Source of the DNA: Rhodospirillaceae bacterium
GTDB lineage: Bacteria; Pseudomonadota; Alphaproteobacteria; UBA8366; GCA-2717185
Direction: 5' to 3'
Length of the DNA stretch: 21,003 nucleotides
Assembly: GCA_002717185.1 (NCBI GenBank)
Contig: PBDC01000023.1
Location: forward strand, 4,305 to 25,307
Of this stretch, positions 1-7,178 are shown one piece after another. A program made the translations under genes and the position numbers. Position 1 is the first letter of the stretch; the number at the start of each line of letters is the position of its first letter. The notes under the pieces were generated by a model. The model was not told where the DNA came from and made no database searches. It saw only the letters and a list, made by a program, of their open reading frames with translations.

Positions 1-54
1 GCTTCGCTCAAAGCATGCAAGGATTTTGGTGTAGAGCCGAAGATCCTTAAGTAA
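1..54 (+). CDS. C-terminal tail of an upstream gene (partial)
   Basis: Frame 1 is open from the first base and ends at TAA 52-54, giving a 17-residue tail that finishes VEPKILK. A strong intrinsic terminator follows about 140 nt later on the same strand, which supports a real gene end here. Genes directly upstream of fused TRAP permeases often encode TAXI-type solute receptors, so this could be the receptor of the transporter at 299-2209, but 17 residues cannot identify it. Confidence 0.45.
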   Translation, partial: ASLKACKDFGVEPKILK

Positions 55-196
55 CCTGGTGTGACAGTTTTGATATTCATCGTGTTGAATACGGTCAATG
101 TCGTTAGCTAAATCACACAAGAAACTCGTCGTTGGTGTGCTGCTCAACGTAACATTCTATCTTTAGAATTTCACGATCAGGACACCAGAAGCAGAG

Positions 197-240
197 AAAG
201 CGGGCGCTATACTGTAGTTCGTTTAGCGCCCGCTTTTTCT
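197..240 (+). terminator. Rho-independent terminator
   Basis: A perfect 13-bp stem (197-209 with 224-236, arms AAAGCGGGCGCTA and TAGCGCCCGCTTT) has a 14-nt loop and runs into TTTTTCTT. It is a textbook intrinsic terminator on the + strand. It ends the transcript of the gene whose tail is at 1-54, so the TRAP permease downstream probably has its own promoter or relies on read-through. Confidence 0.85.
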
Positions 241-298
241 TGTACTCAGGCGGTTACCTGCGGGAATTTAAGCTGGCCCGCAAGGGGAGGTGAACTCC

Positions 299-2209
299 AT
301 GTCTACAGCCAGAATTAGTAGCGTTGCAAAATGGTTGATGACCGTAATCGGTATTGGTGCCGTATTTTACCACTTAATTATGGTGCAATGGCAGATACAG
401 GGTTCAACCTTTCACTATATCACGCATTTGTTTCTGGCGATCGTGATTGCATCGCTGGCGTCCATTCCTGAAGCGCTTGTGGATCTGAGCAAATGGCGGA
501 ACAAGGTTAAGCTGGTCGTAGCGCTGTACTGCCTTGTCGCGGGCACCTACGCGATGACCTACTTTCGCGTTTACGCCCTTGATTTGGAGCTTTCCCAACC
601 ATTTATCTCGGATACGGCTTTTTGGGTCACCGCGGTGGCAGTATCTGTTGTCATGCTACTGTGTTGGTTGCATTGGGGTGTGATCATCGTCGCTATCACT
701 GGCATAGGCATAGCTTATTTTTTCTGGGGCCATTTGATACCTGGCCCGATGGGCCACCCGCATTATGAGGACAAATTCATCATGTCCTATATGGGGGCGA
801 GCCTTACACTTGGCATGTTCGGGACGGTTATCCAGGTTTCCGCAAATATCATATTTCTTTTTGTCGTCTTTGGGTCGTTGTTTCGCTACACGGGCGTGCT
901 GCCATTGTTCCTGGAGTTGGGAAAATACGTTGGCAATCTGGTGCGGGGCGGTGCGGCGTTCCCCGCGGTCATTGGCAGCGGCTTTGTTGGCACGGTGACC
1001 GGTGCGGCTGTCGCAAATGTCATACTGACCGGCAGTGCGACTATACCGACTATGAAGAGGACGGGTTTCCGTTCCGAGCACGCAGCAGCAATCGAGGCGG
1101 TTGCGTCTACTGGTGGACAGATTATGCCGCCGATCATGGGATCGGCCGCATTTCTGATGTCGTCCTTCCTTGAGGTACCATATGTCGACATCATGAAAAT
1201 GGCGGTATTACCGGCATTGTTGTTCTACGTTGGTGCTGGCGTCGGTGTTTACTTTCTCATTCGCTCCGCCGGACTTAAACCTCCTAAAATGGATGTGGAC
1301 GGCGTGATGATTTTAAAATCGTTGCCCGTTTTTATAATCCCGATGACAATCGTGATCGGGTTATTAATACAATATTACTCGCCGGGTTATGCGGCTTTTT
1401 ACGGCATTTTGGCTATGGTAATCGTCGCTGTCCTGCAAAAGGAAACGAGGCCTTCAATAAAACAGTGGATAGAAGGCCTTGGCGAGTCTGCGAAGGTAGG
1501 TGCGCAGCTTGCCCTCATTCTGGCTTTAGTGGGAATTCTAGCGCAAACGTCTTTGACGACAAATTTGGCGACCAAACTGAGCCAAACGGTCATTGGTTGG
1601 GTCGGTGTTGAAATGATCCCGATTTTGATCATTTCAGCGATTATCGCAATTATTCTCGGTATGGAACTGCCGACGCCGGTGGCATACGTGATCATGTTCG
1701 TTACCGTTGTTCCCTTGATGATTGACGCTGGCGTAGACGTATATGCGGCTAACTTTTTCGCATTTTACTTTGCCATACTGTCCACTCTGACGCCGCCCGT
1801 CGCGCTTTCCGTACTGGCGGCCAGTCGAATTGCTGGGTCAGGGTTCTTAGAAGCCTGTAAACATTCTATCCGGCTCTCAATTGTCGGGTACCTGCTGCCA
1901 TTTGCGATGGCCTTCACGCCACAAATTTTAGGGTTCCCGGACAAGGTTGGTGTTGTTGGCTGGTCAGCGATTGGCGTTCTTGTCCTGGCAAGTGTGGCTG
2001 GCGGTGCGGGACTTTATGGCTATTTCCTCCGGCCACTTGGCGCTTTTGACCGCTGTGTCCATATTGCAGCTGCGTTGGTTGGGCTGGCTTATGTGTTCAA
2101 TCAACAATTTGTCACCTTCATTATCTTTGCCGGCCTTTTGGCACTGGGCATTATGAAGCCAATGATTGCGAACTATCGTGAGAAAGGCTTGCGTGGCGCA
2201 TCTCCATGA
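299..2209 (+). CDS. TRAP transporter fused permease (4TM/12TM, DctQM type)
   Basis: This inner-membrane permease fuses the small (4TM) and large (12TM) TRAP subunits. It would import an organic acid delivered by a periplasmic receptor, driven by an ion gradient. The protein is 636 aa, normal for the fused family, and almost wholly hydrophobic helices. Family signatures are a Gly-rich stretch leading to TGSATIPTMKRTGF (about 244-257) and EAVASTGGQIMPPIMG (about 266-281). The ATG at 299 is preferred over an in-frame GTG at 290 because GGGGAGG (284-290) lies 8 nt before the ATG and overlaps that GTG. The stop overlaps the next start as ATGA, so the acyl-CoA ligase is translationally coupled. Such fused permeases usually work with TAXI-type receptors. 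No receptor gene is complete here; it may be the gene ending at 54. The substrate is unknown. Confidence 0.92.
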   Translation: MSTARISSVAKWLMTVIGIGAVFYHLIMVQWQIQGSTFHYITHLFLAIVIASLASIPEALVDLSKWRNKVKLVVALYCLVAGTYAMTYFRVYALDLELSQPFISDTAFWVTAVAVSVVMLLCWLHWGVIIVAITGIGIAYFFWGHLIPGPMGHPHYEDKFIMSYMGASLTLGMFGTVIQVSANIIFLFVVFGSLFRYTGVLPLFLELGKYVGNLVRGGAAFPAVIGSGFVGTVTGAAVANVILTGSATIPTMKRTGFRSEHAAAIEAVASTGGQIMPPIMGSAAFLMSSFLEVPYVDIMKMAVLPALLFYVGAGVGVYFLIRSAGLKPPKMDVDGVMILKSLPVFIIPMTIVIGLLIQYYSPGYAAFYGILAMVIVAVLQKETRPSIKQWIEGLGESAKVGAQLALILALVGILAQTSLTTNLATKLSQTVIGWVGVEMIPILIISAIIAIILGMELPTPVAYVIMFVTVVPLMIDAGVDVYAANFFAFYFAILSTLTPPVALSVLAASRIAGSGFLEACKHSIRLSIVGYLLPFAMAFTPQILGFPDKVGVVGWSAIGVLVLASVAGGAGLYGYFLRPLGAFDRCVHIAAALVGLAYVFNQQFVTFIIFAGLLALGIMKPMIANYREKGLRGASP

Positions 2210-3858
2210 GCGACGCGATAGCTGCGGAAAAGGGGCAACTTTACCAGGTGAATTGGGAAAGGGTCACGATAGGCGATGCGTTGCGGTGCTCGGCTGAACG
2301 TTGGCCGGATAGTACTTTTGTCATCGGTGATGGAGAGCGTGTTTCCTATACGGAATTTGACGCAAGGGTTGACCGTTTGGCTTCGGGTCTGTTGCAACTT
2401 GGCGTCGGACACGGGGACAAGGTTGCGGTCTGGCTGAGCAACAGTCCCTCGTGGGTGCTTACCTGGCTCGCTTGCTGTCGCATTGGCGCTACGGTCGTTT
2501 GTATTAATACGCGTTACAAAGCCGACGAAGTGGCCTTCATACTTAAGCAGTCGGACGCCAAGGTCCTGGTCGCCATGCCACGCTATTGGGATATCGATTA
2601 CCTAGGCATGATCGATGAGTTGGTACCGGGTTTCGAAAAAGGCAGATTGCCAACAGAGCAGTTTCCTCAACTCGAAGCCATCTTGTTATGGAAGGACGAA
2701 CAGCACCCCGGAACGCGTTCGTTGGAGCAGGTTAGCGCGATGCACTTCGACACGCGCATCCTGGAGGCGGCGGAAGCAGCGGTCAAAGTCGATGATCCGG
2801 TTGTGATCATCTATACCTCCGGCACCACCGGCGTGCCTAAGGGTGCCATGCATTGCCATCGTGTGCTAATCGAGGGCCAGAACATCGGACGTGCCATGCA
2901 TATGGAACCGGGTGACAAGGTCCTCGGTCATATGCCGCTCTATCACGTTGCTGGTAGCGTTGCGACATTGATCCCAACGATGCAGTGCGGTTGCGCAATA
3001 GTGTTGATGCCGCAGTGGGAGCCGGGCGAGGCGCTCAACCTGATTGCAGATGAGCGCATTAATGTCATGGGCGGCATCCCGACACACTTCATCGATTTGC
3101 TGCAGCAGTCCACGAAGAGCCCACGTGATACGACCTGTCTGAAATCAGCTTGGATCGGTGGCGCACCAGTCACGCCGAAGATCGCGATGGCGGTCAAGGA
3201 TACGTTGCATTTTGACGCGCTACAGGCGGTCTATGGCATGACCGAGACTATGGGCATGACGACGCTCAGCGAATTCGATGCGCCGATCGAGGTGACCTGC
3301 GAGAACAAAGGTAAGCCGGTCGGCGATTACGAGGTCAAAGTGGTCGATCCAGATACAGGCATTGAGAAGCCGGTCGGTGACGATGGAGAAATCTGGGTAC
3401 GCGGCTATCTGTTAATGTTGGGCTACTATCAGAATGAGGAAGCGACGCGGGAAGCAATCACTCCAGAGGGTTGGTTTCGCACCGGCGATTTGGGGCGGTT
3501 CGACAGAGAAGGCTATCTGCAGATTACAGGGCGCGCGAAGGAGATGTTCATCGTAGGTGGCAGCAACGCTTACCCCGCTGAGATAGAGCGGTTCCTGGAG
3601 ACACATCCGGATGTCGACCAGGCTGTGGTTTGTGGCGCGCCGCATGAGCGCCTCGGTGAAGTATGCTTTGCCTTTGTCATGCCCAAATCTGGGGCTGTAA
3701 TGAGGCCCGAAGCGATTGTCGAGTACTGCCGTGGATCGATAGCGGACTACAAGGTGCCCCGGCGTGTTGAGATCGTTGACGATTTTCCCCGTACCTCAAC
3801 CAACAAGATCCAGCGCTATCTGTTACAGGAGAAAGTCGCGAGGATCGCGAAGGTATGA
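2206..3858 (+). CDS. AMP-forming acyl-CoA synthetase / CoA ligase
   Basis: This is an ANL-superfamily enzyme that adenylates a carboxylic acid with ATP and transfers the acyl group to CoA. The 550 aa carry the usual motifs in order: P-loop YTSGTTGVPKG (203-213), YGMTE (343-347), TGDLG (426-430), the hinge region around TGRAKEM (441-447), GGSNAYPAEIE (451-461) and the C-terminal motif TSTNKIQRY, whose Lys534 should be the catalytic lysine. There is no signal peptide, so it should be cytoplasmic. Its ATG overlaps the TRAP permease stop (ATGA), which implies that the imported acid is activated at once. The motif spectrum fits medium/long-chain or aromatic acid ligases (FadD/FadD3-like); the exact acid cannot be told from sequence. 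Confidence 0.93.
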   Translation: MSDAIAAEKGQLYQVNWERVTIGDALRCSAERWPDSTFVIGDGERVSYTEFDARVDRLASGLLQLGVGHGDKVAVWLSNSPSWVLTWLACCRIGATVVCINTRYKADEVAFILKQSDAKVLVAMPRYWDIDYLGMIDELVPGFEKGRLPTEQFPQLEAILLWKDEQHPGTRSLEQVSAMHFDTRILEAAEAAVKVDDPVVIIYTSGTTGVPKGAMHCHRVLIEGQNIGRAMHMEPGDKVLGHMPLYHVAGSVATLIPTMQCGCAIVLMPQWEPGEALNLIADERINVMGGIPTHFIDLLQQSTKSPRDTTCLKSAWIGGAPVTPKIAMAVKDTLHFDALQAVYGMTETMGMTTLSEFDAPIEVTCENKGKPVGDYEVKVVDPDTGIEKPVGDDGEIWVRGYLLMLGYYQNEEATREAITPEGWFRTGDLGRFDREGYLQITGRAKEMFIVGGSNAYPAEIERFLETHPDVDQAVVCGAPHERLGEVCFAFVMPKSGAVMRPEAIVEYCRGSIADYKVPRRVEIVDDFPRTSTNKIQRYLLQEKVARIAKV

Positions 3859-4168
3859 AATCAGCTAAGCCGTTGAGGTCGGAATTTTCCATATCGTACC
3901 GCATAGCCGCTTCTATCTACGCCTAGGCCGCCTAGTGGTTTGCCCTTAGTCGGTTTGTCTATCTTTGTGGCACATAGGCATGGGTCCTGTGCGGGTACGT
4001 TCACAGCGGAGGCGGAAGCGCTGAACTGACTTGGTGACGAAGTACCGGAAATACGTCAAGACTTAATGACGGTAAAACCTCTTAGTCATTATAGAGATTC
4101 ACGACTGCGTGACGGTGGAGACAACTGATTATAGATAAGGAAAGTTGATTGTAGTGCTGTGTAAGCAC

Positions 4169-4228
4169 TCAGTTTGACACTACACCTTTGGTGTCAAAAT
4201 AAAAAATTTTTCCAGGAACAATTAGCAT
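4169..4228 (-). CDS. Possible 19-aa micro-ORF behind the epimerase
   Basis: On the - strand, 18 nt after the epimerase stop, an ATG (4228-4226) is preceded by AAAAAGGAG with a 7-nt T-rich spacer, and the frame runs 19 codons to TGA. The Shine-Dalgarno spacing is good. However, the peptide is too short to judge, and A/T-rich sequence creates such patterns by chance. No function is assigned. Confidence 0.15.
   Translation of the reverse strand: MLIVPGKIFYFDTKGVVSN
4173..4212 (+). terminator. Possible weak terminator hairpin
   Basis: An 8-bp inverted repeat, TTTGACAC (4173-4180) and GTGTCAAA (4191-4198), has a 10-nt loop. It is followed on the + strand by an A-run and then six T (4207-4212). 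The delay before the T-run makes it a non-standard terminator. It lies over 300 nt after the acyl-CoA ligase stop, so the assignment is tentative. Confidence 0.3.
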
Positions 4229-4246
4229 AAAAAAACTCCTTTTTCT

Positions 4247-5284
4247 TTAATCGGCTTTACCGTAATACGAGTAATACCACTTAACAAAGAGATCAACGCC
4301 ATCTTCTATACGTGTATCGGGTTTAAATCCAAAATTAGAAACTAATGGATCTATGTTGGCATAGGTTTCCATCACGTCTCCAGCTTGTATTGGCATCAAC
4401 CTTTTTTTAGCTTTTCGGTCCAGTGCATTCTCGAGAGTTTCGATTAAATGCATCAGTTCGACAGGGTTATTATTGCCAATATTATAAATCCTGTAAGGAG
4501 CACTGGAGCTACCGAGTGTTGGGTCATTTTCAGTCCAATCACTATCGATTGTAGCAGGGCTGTCAGTGATACGCACAATGCCTTCGACTATGTCATCAAT
4601 GTAAGTGAAATCACGTTTCATTTTTCCGTAGTTAAAAACTTTAATCTCTTCGTCAGAGAGGATTGCGCGGGTAAATAGAAATAGTGCCATGTCTGGTCTG
4701 CCCCATGGCCCGTATACGGTGAAGAAGCGCAAGCCCGTTGTAGGGATGCCAAACAAATGGCTGTAGGTATGGGCCATTAATTCGTTTGATTTTTTGGAGG
4801 CTCCGTAAAGACTAATTGGATGGTCAACCACATCGCTCACAGAGAAAGGGGTCTTCGTACTAAGCCCGTAAACACTGCTGGAAGAGGCGTAAACAAGATG
4901 ATCTACTTCGTTGTGTCGACATTCCTCAAGAATGTTCCCAAAGCCTATAATGTTACTGTCGAGATATGCGCGAGGGTTTCCCAGTGAATAGCGAACGCCG
5001 GCTTGTGCGGCGAGATTTATGACAACGCTTGGTTTTACAGAGTTGAATACAGCCGACAGTCTATCGCGGTCTTCTAAGTCAATACGATGGTTCACAAACG
5101 ATTTGAATTTAGATAGTTTTTGTAACCTCGCTTCTTTAAGTGTTGGGTCATAATAATCATTTACATTGTCTATGCCGACAACTTGACGACCGTCTTGTAG
5201 CAGGCGATTGGCAAGGTGAAATCCAATGAAACCAGCCGTTCCTGTTATCAAATGGATCCCATTGTTAGGTGAGGATTGCATCAT
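4247..5284 (-). CDS. UDP-glucuronate 4-epimerase-like SDR enzyme
   Basis: This is an extended short-chain dehydrogenase/epimerase that would invert C4 of a UDP-hexuronic acid for a surface polysaccharide. In its 345 aa the NAD-binding GTAGFIG (15-21) is followed by Asp39 and the NDYYDP segment. SSSSVYG (134-140) and Tyr160-x3-Lys164 form the catalytic site. KMKRDFTYIDDIVEGI (from about 221) and QAGDV (300-304) are typical of the UDP-GlcA epimerase branch (LpsL/CapI-like). The start is ATG-ATG, so either Met may be used, and only a weak GGA/GAG lies upstream. It sits 32 nt behind the nucleotide-sugar dehydrogenase, probably in one operon. GC content is visibly lower than in the flanking metabolic genes. 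An epimerase acting on UDP-GlcNAcA is the alternative. Confidence 0.85.
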   Translation of the reverse strand: MMQSSPNNGIHLITGTAGFIGFHLANRLLQDGRQVVGIDNVNDYYDPTLKEARLQKLSKFKSFVNHRIDLEDRDRLSAVFNSVKPSVVINLAAQAGVRYSLGNPRAYLDSNIIGFGNILEECRHNEVDHLVYASSSSVYGLSTKTPFSVSDVVDHPISLYGASKKSNELMAHTYSHLFGIPTTGLRFFTVYGPWGRPDMALFLFTRAILSDEEIKVFNYGKMKRDFTYIDDIVEGIVRITDSPATIDSDWTENDPTLGSSSAPYRIYNIGNNNPVELMHLIETLENALDRKAKKRLMPIQAGDVMETYANIDPLVSNFGFKPDTRIEDGVDLFVKWYYSYYGKAD

Positions 5285-5316
5285 ATTTTCTCATTCCAAA
5301 AAATTATACTCACCAT

Positions 5317-6603
5317 TTACAAACTTTTATAGACAATGTGTTCTGGGATTTGATTAACATCCAAGATAGACTTTATATCGAAAATGATACCAGTTTTGTT
5401 TAGCATCGTAACCAATTTGGGAGTTGGGATTTGACGATAATTGTCATGCGCCACCGCTATCAATAGGCCGTCCAAGCACTGCATGTCTTCAAGGTTAAAA
5501 AGTGAAAGAGAAAATTCACGATCTACTTCCTCGGCATTGGCAAGGGGGTCGTGAACCAAGACATCCAAACCGAATTCAGTCAATTCAGTTACGATATCCG
5601 GCACCTTGCTGTTTCTCAGGTCAGGGACGTTTTCTTTGAAGGTCAGACCTAGAATGCCGACGCGTGCATTACGAATTGAGTTAACCTGTTGTGTTAGTAG
5701 CTTGACCATCCGCTGCGCGATATAGGTACCCATCTTGTCGTTGATTCTACGACCGGCAAGAATGACCTCAGGGTTGTAGCCCACGGCTTGCGCTTTTGCG
5801 GTTAGGTAGTATGGGTCAACGCCAATGCAATGGCCGCCTACAAGACCTGGGCTGAATGGAAGGAAATTCCACTTTGTTGCGGCCGCCTCCAGCACATCGC
5901 GGGTCCGTATACCGAGGCGGTCAAAAATCAGCGATAGTTCGTTCATAAGCGCGATGTTTAGATCACGTTGAGTGTTCTCAATGACTTTTGCAGCCTCAGC
6001 AACCTTGATTGAGGGTGCTAAATGGATGCCGGCACTGATAATTTCACTATAGGCAGCAGCAGCTCGCTCTTGGCTTTTTTTCGAGTCTCCAGCAACAACC
6101 TTTACTATTTTCTCGATTGTATGGTTCTTATCACCGGGGTTAACCCTTTCTGGGGAATAAGCTAGGTGGAAGTCCTTTCCCGGAAATAACCCGGATATCT
6201 CAGAAAGAATGGGGGCACAAACTTCTTCTGTCACTCCTGGGTATAGTGTAGATTCATAAACGACCAAATCGCCGGATTTAAGCGTCGCGCCAACCATACG
6301 GCTTGCATTTTGAATTGATATGAGGTCCGGCTGCCGATTTTCGTCAATCGGTGTTGGGACGGCGACCACATAAAATGTTGCGTGTTCGAGGTCTTTCGGA
6401 TCCGAACTAAATACGATAGTGGACGAGCGAAGCTCACTGGCGCTGCATTCGCCTGTCCAGTCCTCTCCCGAATTTAAGGAAGTTACTCTTTTTTCATCAA
6501 TGTCATAGCCAATAACGTTCGCGAACTTTGATGCGAAGGCAAGTGCTACAGGTAGGCCAACATATCCCAGGCCAATCACAGCGATGCGCTCTTTATCGTT
6601 CAT
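5317..6603 (-). CDS. Nucleotide-sugar 6-dehydrogenase (UDP-GlcNAc/UDP-Glc type, TviB/WbpA-like)
   Basis: This NAD-dependent enzyme oxidises C6 of a UDP-sugar twice to the uronic acid. The 428 aa show an N-terminal Rossmann site GLGYVGLP (11-18), STLYPG (118-123), YSPERVNPGD (149-158), the catalytic Cys259 in GGHCIGVDPYYL, and the C-terminal domain motif FKENVPDLRNSK (322-333). FKENVPDLRNSK and the PERVNPGD form resemble the Vi-antigen TviB / O-antigen WbpA branch, which oxidises UDP-GlcNAc or UDP-GalNAc, more than plain UDP-glucose dehydrogenases. It is followed 32 nt later by the epimerase, which would use its product. The initiator ATG has only a weak GAG upstream. The gene has lower GC than its surroundings, a common sign of polysaccharide loci exchanged between strains. 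The choice of sugar is an inference. Confidence 0.88.
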   Translation of the reverse strand: MNDKERIAVIGLGYVGLPVALAFASKFANVIGYDIDEKRVTSLNSGEDWTGECSASELRSSTIVFSSDPKDLEHATFYVVAVPTPIDENRQPDLISIQNASRMVGATLKSGDLVVYESTLYPGVTEEVCAPILSEISGLFPGKDFHLAYSPERVNPGDKNHTIEKIVKVVAGDSKKSQERAAAAYSEIISAGIHLAPSIKVAEAAKVIENTQRDLNIALMNELSLIFDRLGIRTRDVLEAAATKWNFLPFSPGLVGGHCIGVDPYYLTAKAQAVGYNPEVILAGRRINDKMGTYIAQRMVKLLTQQVNSIRNARVGILGLTFKENVPDLRNSKVPDIVTELTEFGLDVLVHDPLANAEEVDREFSLSLFNLEDMQCLDGLLIAVAHDNYRQIPTPKLVTMLNKTGIIFDIKSILDVNQIPEHIVYKSL

Positions 6604-7178
6604 TTAATTTCTCGGACTGACTTTTATTCTTAGCGGTGATGAATTTAGATGCTGCAACGAACTAACCCCTTTCAGCGCGTTTGGCCAACATTTAGGCCAG
6701 TAGCACGTCGACAATTCAATCAGCAATAAACATCATTGTTATTAGAACAATGGATCTGATGAGTTAGGTATGTCTTTTTATTAGTAATTTTATAAAACTG
6801 ACATAATGGATTTAATTTCATGCAATATTAATAATCCTTTTACTGATTTTTACATTAATTAATACTAACTTTGTTTGAATATTGGATTGTGCCGCCAACA
6901 GCCCATCATTTGATTTCAGCCTTTTCTTAGGACGCTTGGCGCCACCGGGCATCACTTTGCTCTAATGCGGCTACCTGTGGAAAACGGCCCGGCGCCGAGG
7001 TAGCGGGACTTCTGCCTTGCGGGAATTATGGATGACCTGCGAGAACGTATAGCGTTTCTTCGACATTTGATGAGTTTTCCTTTTATTCGATAAAGAGGCT
7101 GTCTCTAACAAAGCCAATAAATTCGGTTAAAGGGGACAAGTGAGCTTCTAGCGTGAGGATGGTCTCTGAGAGCTATCG
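6604..7178. other. AT-rich intergenic region at the edge of the sugar-nucleotide genes
   Basis: This is a 575-base stretch without an intact gene. Its first part (about 6700-6900) is very A/T-rich and lies upstream of the dehydrogenase, so it may hold that operon's promoter; no clear -10/-35 pair was settled on. The second part (about 6920-7066) is abruptly GC-richer, contains two GGCGCC hexamers in an imperfect inverted repeat, and carries the remnant of an IS3-type orfA on the - strand. Confidence 0.6.
6971..7066 (-). pseudogene. Decayed 5' end of an IS3-family transposase orfA
   Basis: On the - strand an ATG at 7066-7064, preceded by AAAAGGA, opens a 31-codon frame beginning MSKKRYTFSQVIHNSRKAEV and stopping at TAG 6973-6971. 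From memory, OrfA of the IS407 branch of the IS3 family begins M-S-K-K-R-Y-T-x-E-Q-I-I-x-K-L-R-E-A-E-V, so most positions match. The helix-turn-helix that should follow is gone and the frame is broken. No matching inverted ends or orfB were found. I read it as a fossil of an insertion that lost most of its length. Confidence 0.6.

Larger units (their letters stand above)
3859..4246. other. Convergent intergenic region, no gene recognised
   Basis: These 388 bases separate the + strand acyl-CoA ligase from the - strand epimerase. No convincing coding frame was seen, apart from a 19-codon micro-ORF on the - strand near the right end. Small inverted repeats are present at 4154-4168 (GTGCT/AGCAC) and 4173-4198. 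The right 60 bases are A/T-rich with homopolymer runs, which may help end transcription from either side. Confidence 0.5.

Noticed and set aside
656..1081. 141-codon open frame antisense to the TRAP permease
   Set aside because: It is a shadow of the real gene: composition follows the opposite strand's codons and no family is recognisable.
6933..7001. GGCGCC inverted repeat as a terminator for the dehydrogenase or the UGSC gene
   Set aside because: The arms are imperfect with a long loop, no T-run follows on either strand, and it sits within decayed IS-like sequence.
7028..7093. Short + strand frame MDDLRERIAF...
   Set aside because: It is antisense to the better supported IS3 orfA remnant and has no ribosome site.
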